Assembly (NCBI GenBank): GCA_003550325.1
Contig: QKWP01000854.1
Span: forward strand, 1 to 64,000
DNA length: 64,000 nt
Reading direction: 5' to 3'
Origin: Gigaspora rosea
Taxonomy: Eukaryota > Glomeromycota > Glomeromycetes > Diversisporales > Gigasporaceae
The notes below the pieces were generated by a model that worked only from the letters and a program-made list of their open reading frames with translations, was not told the origin of the DNA and made no database searches. Of the stretch, positions 56,409-64,000 are shown piece after piece. Every line of letters begins with the position of its first letter. Position 1 is the stretch's first letter. Made by a program: the position numbers and the translations under genes.

Positions 56409-57425
56409 GTAAGAAACACAGTCAAGCCATGATGTAATAACCAGCTACAGCAGTAAAGATCTGCAAGAAAACTATGATTCACGAATCAGTCAATAATATA
56501 ATTAGAAAACAATGACTCACGAATTAATCAAGAAATATAATTTCAATTGCTTATTATCTAATATTTTTTCAACTATAAATAGCATTCGTTTTAATACAAG
56601 TGAGACTTCACTTTTTTATATTTTAATGCAGATATATTTAACAATTTAGTTTAATTCAGGATTGCTTCCTATATTTGCTGGCTTTACTAATATTAATATT
56701 TAAATACAAATATAATCTTTAGTACTATTCTAATATTTAATTAAGTATATAAATAAGTATTATAATTCACAATTATTTAGTATTGCTAATCATTTGTCTC
56801 TACTACAATCATTTATTTATTTATTAAAGACTGTTATACCATGAACGCTTAATACAATAGCACTAATTAATTCGATCTCTAATGACCCATTGAAATTTGT
56901 AAGCAATTGCCATTACTGGATAATATAAATTCACATGTTAGTTATAAGATTACTTTGCTTATTTCTAGCTACGATCAAATCTTGAAATTTTTAGTCTTTC
57001 TAGTTAGCTATTCGTATAAATGTTTATCATTGATAATATTCTTAATCATATCACCATCCCTACATCATTCCAGCACCCTTCCTTCTGATCTTAGCATTCC
57101 ACTATGAAATCTTGCTATCCCCTATCATCTCTTTGTAACTGGTTGGAGTTTAATTGTTACTATTGTCTATTCTGTTTTATTGCTCTTCCATTCAACTCTT
57201 ACACTATGATATATTGGTCAAATATTTATTACACAATATCTTTCTTTTATAATTCATTGCACTGTTAGTTAATCCGTTGATCATTCTTTATAAGCATTTC
57301 TCCGTCAACTTATCTCCCCGCTTATCATTTATTTATTTGTCAATTTGCAGAATCATCTCATCACTTATTTGCGCGGTAATACAACTTATGAAGAGGAAAT
57401 AGGCAATCGGGAGGGTGCAAATTTA
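56409..57425. other. Intergenic region after the decayed gene
   Basis: AT-rich. From about 56880 to 57350 it is rich in C and T with many CATT and CTTC words. ORFs here are short and carry no recognised motif. Nothing else seen. Confidence 0.4.
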
Positions 57426-57429
57426 GACT

Positions 57430-57620
57430 ATTCCGGATCAGCGCGACAAAGAATCCGAACACGTGTAAAAGAAGAAGAAATGTTTAATCGATCTTGGCAC
57501 GCTAATTAAAAATGGAGGAATGTAATTTTACATATAGTAAGCGTCGATCTAATCATACAGCAAATCAATTATAAAATATATCAGTAAGTTGTTTATTTAA
57601 AATTTAGAATTTAATTTGCT
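57430..57620 (+). promoter_or_regulatory. Dispersed promoter-like block, copy 3
   Basis: Contains ATTCCGGATCAGCGCGAC, GAATCCGAACACGTGTAAAA, TTTAATCGATCTTGGCACGC, TAATTAAAAATGGAGGAATG and AATTTTACATATAGTAAGCG in the same order as in copies 1 and 2. It lacks the telobox part. A hairpin (TGCGCAACTGTGTTGCGCA) lies just downstream near 57640. Confidence 0.45.
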
Positions 57621-57889
57621 AATTCATCCGTTCCTGGTTTTGCGCAACTGTGTTGCGCAGCTACCTTATTTAGCAAACGGTATGATAGCAGGTAGTATTT
57701 CTGCATTACAATATTACGGCATTACGGCATTACGGCTTTACAGCCTTACGCTCACAGCCACCAATTATAGCTTATGTATGTACGTGTTTGTTTTTTTGTA
57801 CTGGTGCAACGTATGCTGACTTGGATTAATGATCTTTCAGATTATCAGGTTTGTCAACTTTGGTTAAAAAGTTGATTGCTTCGTGATTT

Positions 57890-58440
57890 GATCGATTTTA
57901 ATAGTCATTATGCAAGATCATCGAAGGCTTGGAAGATCGTCAATGGAAAAATCGGCGAATGACTATGTAAAATAAACTAATCGAAACTTTCATTTGTTAA
58001 AAAAAAAAAAAACAAAGTCAAATCAAATTTTTGTAGCTTATACGCATGTACATCCTTACATATAGTTGATGCAAGATCATCGAAGGCTTGGAAGATCGTT
58101 GATGGAAGAATTGGCGGGTCATTATGCAAGATCGTTTAAGGCTTGGAAGATCGTCAATAGAAGAATCGGCAAGTGACTACGTAGAATAAATTAATTGAAA
58201 CTTCTCATTCGTTAAAAAAAAAAAAAGTCAAATCAAATATTTGTAGCTTATACATCATGTACATCCTTACATATTGTTGATCGATTTTGATGCAAGATCA
58301 TCAAAGGCTTGGAAGATCGTTTATAAAAGAATTGACGGGTGACAATGTAAAATAAACCAATCGAAGCTTTTCTTTAAAAAAAAAAAAATTCAAATCAAAT
58401 GTGTGTTTCTTAAACATCATATACAGCCTTATTTATGATA
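57890..58440. repeat. Tandem repeat, about 170-200 bp unit, three copies
   Basis: Each unit contains GCAAGATCATCGAAGGCTTG, GAAGATCGTCAATGGAA, GTAAAATAAACTAATCGAA, a run of 12-14 A, GTCAAATCAAATTTTTGTAG and CATGTACATCCTTACATAT. The middle unit has an extra copy of the GATCATCGAAGGCTTGG part. No target duplications or ORFs. Confidence 0.75.
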
Positions 58441-58774
58441 AGAATTTTTTGAGAACAAATTTTTAGAGAATCACTTTGAAGATATTTATTTTAACTTTAA
58501 ATTATTTATGACCTTTTATTCTGTGATGTTTAATCCCTTCTGAAAAGGTGTAAAATTGCTTCTAAAACCTTAGATTAATTAATTGAAACTATTATTACTA
58601 AGTAGCATATATTATATATATTGTTGACATTAATAAACAGAAAATATAAATTTTTAAAAAAAAACTATCAAATCCTCACTTATTTGAATTAAGTTCTTAC
58701 ATCAAAATCACTATAGTCATCCCTTTGACAGTAAAAATTAAGTATGTTATGAGCCAATTGAAATATTGGTCTTT

Positions 58775-58992
58775 GCCTTGAAAATCAAATTGCTACATTT
58801 TCTGATCAAGTCAATTTAGATGAGAATGGACCAATTTACCAGGTCATATTCATATGTGAAGCTTTATTGATTCAATAGTTTATTTAATATCGAATCAATA
58901 AAGTTAAAAGGTGATTTACATATGAATATGACTTGGTATTTGGCCCATTTTCATCTGAATTAACTGGATTAGCAATTTGATTTTCAGAAAAA
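58775..58992. mobile_element. Palindromic element, about 215 bp
   Basis: The left arm AAAATCAAATTGCTACATTT through CATATTCATATGTGAA mirrors the right arm TTTACATATGAATATG through TTAGCAATTTGATTTTC. The centre is near 58880, with GATTCAATAG and TCGAATCAAT. No ORF. Confidence 0.7.
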
Positions 58993-59149
58993 AATCTATA
59001 TATTAATTTGTTTTATAATTTATATCATATGTTATGTGCCAAGCATTTTATACACAACTATTAAAAATGATGATAAATGGGCCCTTTCTTATTGTATATG
59101 CTAATTTTTTCAAACTTTTCTTTATATATATTTAGCATAATACTTTTAG

Positions 59150-62100
59150 ATGAATAGTGCACAAGCTTCAGAGACACAAAGAGAACGTCAAAATCATCTT
59201 GCTAGAGAATCTTATGCAAGACGAAGAGCATTACTTACAGGTGAACAACTTGAGCATCAACGTGCTCAGCAATGTGAGGCCTATAGACATTGCACTAATG
59301 CTGAATCAAATGAACAATCTGAATATCAACGCAAAAATCAGCGCACTGCATATACAAATTATACCAATGCTGTCTGTGCACAAATTTATAATACTAATAC
59401 TGTTTTTCGTCACTGTTTGGGTTCAATGAAAATAGAATGTTCACAATGTCGAGCATTGCATTGGATAGAAGAAAAGGTAGCTGGTAGTATACTTTTTCCA
59501 ATTTTTAGTACCTGTTGTGCAAATGGAAAGATAAAATTGCCAACTGTTAATCAGCCACCTGAACCTCTATTTTCATTATTTACTGGAGAAGATAGCAGAT
59601 CATGTAATTTTCGAAAAAATATTTGTAAATATAACTCTATATTGGCATTTACATCAATGGGTGCAAAGATTGATCAAAGCATAGTTGGAATGCAAGGTGT
59701 TTACAATTTCTGAATTCATGGCGAAGTGTATCATCAAATAGGTTCACTTTTACTAGATAGTAATACAATACCTGCATTTTCACAAATATATATTTATGAT
59801 ACTGAAGAGCAATTAACTTATAGACAGAGCATAATGCCTGAACTAGATCTTTCAATTCTTGAACAGCTTCAGGATATGTTACATGCTATTAATCCATATG
59901 TTCATATTTTTCGGCAAATTGCATATATTTTGAATGAAAATTCTATTTCAAATTTAAAGTTTATTATTATAAAAGCACATAATGAACGGCAGTATGCAAC
60001 TCCTACAGCATCAGAAATTGCTGTTCTTATGGTAGGAGATGACCAAGTAACTGAACCATCAAACCGAGATATTGTACTTTACAAACACAATGGCAGTTTA
60101 CAGCACATTTCACAGCTACATCCTTTATATATTCCATTACATTATGTTTTGCTTTTTCCATATGGTAATCCAGGATAGCATCCTTATATTTCTACAATCA
60201 ATACAATTCATTAGACAAATAGTAATCAAAATGCAGAAGAAAATGAAAATATTGATTTACGTTATGTTACAATGATACAGTATTATGCCTATTGTCTACA
60301 AGTTCGACAAAATAGTTTAGCTGAAGCATTTGCATTGCATAGAAGTGGATGCTTATTTCAGCAATATATAGTTGATACATATGCTTGCATTGAACAAAAC
60401 CGCCTCAATTATTTAAAGTACAATCAAAAGCAAATTCGAGCTGAATTATATAGTGGACTACAAGATGCACTTTCAGCTCATGAAGAAATACCCCAAATTG
60501 GATCTCAAGTAGGCCATCAAATTGTGCTTCCATCTAGCTTTGTTGGTGGGCCCCGTCATATGCAACAACTATATCAAGATGCAATAGCTATAGTTGGACA
60601 AATGGGCAAACCAGATTTATTTATTACAATGACATGTAATCCAAATTGGCCAGAAATTCAATCTGCTTTATTAACAGGTCAGACTCCTCAAGATAGACCA
60701 GATATTTGTGCTCGTGTATTTTATTTAAAACTACAAGCCCTTCTTAAAGATATTCTTAAAAATGGCATTTTTGGCAAAACACTTGCATATATTTATGTTA
60801 TTGAATCACAAAAACGTGGCCTTCTACATGTTCATATGTTAATAATATTATCACCTAATAGCAAACTGCATACAACTGATGATTATAATCGTATTGTATC
60901 AGCAGAAATTCCAGATCCACATAAATTTTCATGAGTATGCAACTGTAATGCAATGTATGATGCATAGACCATGTGGAAAATATAATATGCATGCACCTTG
61001 CATGCAAGATGGTAAATGTTCAAAAGGCTATCCAAAACCTTTTCAATTAATAACCAGTCAAAATGAAAATGGTTATCCTATATATCGTCACTGTAAGAAT
61101 AGTCTAACAGTTAAAATCAAAGGAGTTGATCTTGATAACAATGGGTTGTACTACACAATTTATACCTTTGTAAAAAATTTAACTGTCATATAAATGTTGA
61201 AATTTGTTCTTCAATACATGCTGTCAAGTACTTATTTAAATATATTTACAAAGGCCATGACCGTGCAACAATAGCTCTTGGTAATAGTAGAAATATACTG
61301 GTAGATAAAATTCAACAGTATATAGATACACGTTATATATCAGCACATGAACCTGTATGGCATATTATGCATTATAAAATGCATAATGAAGCTCCTGATA
61401 TTATACGTTTAGTTGTACATCTTCCTGGTCAGCATTTGGTTACTTTTTCTGATAATAAGTCTTTAGATGTTATTGCTCAACGAGTACTTAACCAAAAAAC
61501 TACTTTAACAGCATGGTTTGAAGCAAACTATAATTAAAATTTTTATCAATTAGCAAAAGATTTAACTTATACTCAATTTCCTCATAAGTTTGTCTTTGAT
61601 AAATCTACTAAAAAATGGAAAAAACGCATTTGTGGTAATACAATTGGTCGAATGTACTTTGTACATCCAGGAGCAGGAGAACGTTACTATTTACAAATGT
61701 TACTTAATATTGTATGTAGTGCACAGGCTTTTAAACACCTACATACAGTAAATAATATTCTTTATCCAACTTTTAAAGATGCATGCCAAGCATTAGGTCT
61801 TTTACAAAATGATTTAGAATGGGATCGATGCCTTGAAGAAGTATCAGAAATACAATCAGGTTACCAACTACGACATTTATTTGTAACAATTTTAATAAAT
61901 TGTTATCCATCACAACCTGAACAACTTTGGGCTAAATATAATTATAATTTAAGTGATGATATATTATACAAATTGCACCGTGAATTAAATAAACCAAATC
62001 TTCAATTATCACAACAAACGATTGAAAACTATGCTTTGCATGAACTAGAAGATATTCTTATGCAACAAGGCAAAATGTTAAAAGATTTTCCTAATATGCC

Positions 62101-62311
62101 TATTCCTAATCCTGCACATATTTATATTAATCGCTTACTAAGCAAAGATCTAAATTATGCCCAAAATCTACTTAGTGATTTTTTTAATCAAAATGTTCGA
62201 TGTCTTAATGAAGAACAGCAATGTATATATAATGAAATAATAGAAGCAATTGAAAAAAATATTCCTATATATATTTTTGTTGATGGACCTGAAAAATCAG
62301 TTACTAATTAA
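59150..62311 (+). pseudogene. Helitron Rep protein with truncated helicase
   Basis: Rolling-circle transposition protein, read through several breaks. The N-terminus is basic and Gln/Arg-rich (RARRRALLTGEQ-like). A zinc region follows (ECSQCRALHWIEE, then CCANGKIKLP and NICKYNSILAFTSMGA). After a TGA near 59711 come EIAVLMVGD and PLHYVLLFPYGNPG, then a TAG near 60176. The Rep domain shows PDLFITMTCNPNWPEI, ARVFYLKLQALLKDI, the HUH-type GLLHVHML near 60826, and, after frame changes near 60930 and 61150, VKYLFKYIYKGHDRAT near 61226 with the two tyrosines. A TAA lies near 61537. The last ORF (61652-62311) ends in LNEEQQCIYNEIIEA, then IYIFVDGPEKSVTN, where a full Walker A would be GPGGTGKS. The residues GGTG are missing and the ORF stops there. 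Confidence 0.9.
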
Positions 62312-62345
62312 ACTGGGTGGCGCTTTGCGCCACCTATCACACTAG
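59150..62345 (+). mobile_element. Truncated Helitron with a hairpin-CTAG 3' terminus
   Basis: The helicase frame stops at 62311. The 3' end follows at once: stem GGTGGCGC-TTT-GCGCCACC (62316-62334), seven bases, then CTAG (62342-62345) and T. Hairpin plus CTRR before T is the canonical Helitron 3' end. Most of the helicase domain is missing, so the element was internally deleted. The 5' TC terminus was not located, and the start given is that of the first ORF. Confidence 0.8.
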
Positions 62346-62386
62346 TTTTACTATTATAATACTTTTATCATATCGATCAAATCATC

Positions 62387-62686
62387 AATCAAAACATTAT
62401 AAAATTATCCCGCTGTCAATCTGTCATGTCCGTAACAGAATACCAGATCGGTCATCTTCAGAAAACATAACCAGTGTGTGGGAAAGCTGATTTTAAATTT
62501 AATAATAACGATATAGTTTATATATATACTGTATATTCAATCAAACAAAACATTATAAAATTATCCCGTTGTTAATCTATCATGTCCATAACAGAATATC
62601 TAATTGGTCATCTTCAGAAAACATGACAAGTGTGTTGGAAAGCTTATTTTTAAATTTAATAATGACAGCAGAGTTTATATATATAT
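62387..62686. repeat. Tandem duplication of about 150 bp, two copies
   Basis: Both copies contain CAAAACATTATAAAATTATC, TCTTCAGAAAACATRAC, AGTGTGTKGGAAAGCT and TTTAAATTTAATAATRA. They differ at about one base in ten. They lie immediately after the Helitron end. Confidence 0.8.
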
Positions 62687-62689
62687 AGG

Positions 62690-63040
62690 GTTTGGGAATT
62701 TCACACACCTGCACCGTCGTGTATCCCCATGATCAACCAATCAAAACCGATCATGTGCACACGTGATCACTTGCTTGTAACTGGCCAATCAACATTAATT
62801 ACAAATTTTATAAAAAAATTTTATTAAAAAAAAAAAGAGAAAAAAAACAAAAAGAATACAACAAACAATAAATCGCATTACAACTAAAAAAACAAAACAC
62901 AAAGTGATGAACATCTGAACCCTAACCTGAACTTGAGTCTTAACCCTAACTCTACTCTACTCTACACTAACTCTTACTATAATGCAACAACATAAACTGC
63001 AGTGAAACCACAAGCACTATCAATTTAAAGCCAAAACAAA
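62690..63040. other. AT-rich spacer with ACCCTAAC-like words
   Basis: Contains CACACCTGCACCGTCGTG, an A-rich tract near 62820-62920, and ACCCTAACCTGAACTTGAG followed by TAACCCTAACTCTACTC. No gene was recognised. Confidence 0.4.
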
Positions 63041-63044
63041 CAAC

Positions 63045-63315
63045 TAAAGAAACATGCAAGACCACTATCAAAGAAATGTGTGCAAGGCCACTATCAAAGA
63101 AATGTGCATGATTACCACCAAAGAAATGTGTAAGACCACTATTAAATAACATGCAAGACCACTAAAGAAATATGCAAGACTACCCACTAGAGAAATATGC
63201 AAGACCACCCACCAAGAAGAAAATCTAATAGTGGCACCAGTGATGACATCTGCGATGTGATGTGCAAAACTACTACCAATAAAATGTACAAGACCACTTA
63301 TGCCAAAAAGAAAAT
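63045..63315. repeat. Minisatellite, roughly 25-bp units
   Basis: About ten imperfect units of the form AAGACCACTATCAAAGAAATGTG. Open frames on both strands here come only from the repeat composition. From 63320 to 63420 it passes into AATAACACC-type repeats. Confidence 0.75.
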
Positions 63316-63540
63316 CTAATGCCTGTACCAATAATAACACCAGTAATGACACTTGAAACAACACCTGTGACAACACAAATAATAACACCAATAATTATAC
63401 CAATAATAACACAATAGCTAAAAAAAAAAAATTAATAAATGAAAACATAAAAAAAAAATAAAAACAAAAAATTGATAATCTTATTTATATTATGCATATA
63501 GGATGCATGATCATGCAGGTATATGAAAACCTTTTCGATA

Positions 63541-63656
63541 CCGTATTTACCTAAAATAACACACAGGAGTGAAATTACGAATTTCAGCCTAAATTAAGCT
63601 TAATTTGGGCCATACTTCAAAATAATGCCCCTGTGCATTATTTCAGGTAAATATGG
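63541..63656. mobile_element. 116-bp TA-flanked MITE (CCGTATTTACC type)
   Basis: The left end CCGTATTTACCTAAAATAAC and the right end (inverted CCATATTTACCTGAAATAAT) are flanked by TA (63539-63540, 63657-63658). It is a shorter relative of 31796-32171. Confidence 0.85.
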
Positions 63657-63754
63657 TATATATATATATTTTTTAATTTCAAAGTGCTTGTCTTGGAACT
63701 TAGAACCTTTTTATTCAAAATATTAGAGCTGTCAGTAATCCACATTGGGTTTTA

Positions 63755-64000
63755 CTAGCATTTGTTATATAGACAAGAATACAACTAGCTGCATGTATAC
63801 TTTTGGTGTCTAATTTAGTAATCTGCTAAAGTTCCATACTAGCTACTATACCTGCAACCCAACTATAAGAATTGTCTATTTAAACCTTCTGATTTTGTTC
63901 TTTTTGCCAACTTATCCTGTATCACTGATACATCCCTCCAATATATTAGCAGTAAAGGTTCATACCAGATGCTTATTCATTGTTCTTAGGATCTAGCTGA
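63755..64000 (-). mobile_element. Partial, degenerate second copy of the long SINE
   Basis: ACAACTAGCTGCATGTATAC, TTGGTGTCTAATTTAGTA, ACCTGCAACCCAACTATAAG and CACTGATACATCCCTCCAAT follow the order of 29610-29850 in the SINE, with about one change in six bases. It runs off the end of the window. Confidence 0.75.

Noticed and set aside
57640..57660. Hairpin TGCGCAACTGTGTTGCGCA as a Helitron 3' end
   Set aside because: No CTRR follows at the expected distance and no Helitron coding sequence lies upstream.
57616..57819. 67-aa ORF with ITALRLYSLTLTA
   Set aside because: Its central part is a short tandem ATTACGGC repeat, so the open frame is most likely fortuitous.
57890..58440. CRISPR-like array
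   Set aside because: Units are direct repeats of 170-200 bp without unique spacers, in a eukaryotic genome.
63068..63391. 107-aa hydrophobic minus-strand ORF
   Set aside because: Translation of a minisatellite (HISLVV repeats). No independent evidence for a gene.

Overview
The window looks like nuclear DNA of a repeat-rich, very AT-rich fungus. An arbuscular mycorrhizal fungus (Glomeromycotina, Rhizophagus-like) is the best guess. The reasons are fungal-style introns (GTAAGT/GTATGT donors, TACTAA-like branch points), decayed Helitron helicases with an N-terminal arrangement that I associate with these fungi, Tad/I-like LINEs with RNase H, and a very large load of small inverted-repeat elements. 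No rRNA, tRNA or CRISPR locus is visible. Nothing was computed: similarities were read by eye, and family names come from motifs.

Layout. 1.5-13.6 kb holds one decayed Helitron-type Rep/PIF1 helicase on the minus strand. It is split by a 3.9 kb terminal-inverted-repeat element (2381-6261, itself carrying a 1.2 kb element that carries a hAT MITE) and by an intact 2.75 kb pogo-like transposon (8748-11496) with an apparently complete 588-aa DDE transposase. 13.9-17.8 kb is a non-autonomous LTR element lying on the minus strand. 20.0-21.9 kb is an element with CCCTATAA termini and a 3-bp target duplication. It appears twice-assembled around an N and contains a remnant of a bacterial-type DNA methyltransferase. 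22.7-23.8 kb holds a host-like multi-pass membrane protein gene with one frameshift.

29.5-30.6 kb is a long tRNA-headed SINE. 31-45 kb is a minus-strand LINE into whose middle a 6.1 kb plus-strand LINE of the same family inserted, with a 13-bp duplication and a poly-A tail. The minus LINE was also hit by two large foldback elements and a TA-flanked MITE. 45.4-49.9 kb is a series of foldbacks and MITEs, including a clean 700-bp hAT MITE. 53.6-56.4 kb contains a spliced, decayed membrane-protein gene visible only when introns are considered. 57.9-58.4 kb is a tandem repeat. 59.1-62.35 kb is a truncated Helitron ending in a hairpin plus CTAG. The last 1.7 kb holds a duplication, minisatellites, another MITE and part of a second SINE.

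There is no operon-like organisation. The coding content is mostly transposon protein in several stages of decay. The only two host-like genes are the membrane proteins at 22.7 and 53.6 kb. The most unusual material is a set of large foldback structures whose arms are built from recurring 50-240 bp modules, one of which also sits inside the intact pogo element, and a promoter-like block repeated up to four times in unrelated places.
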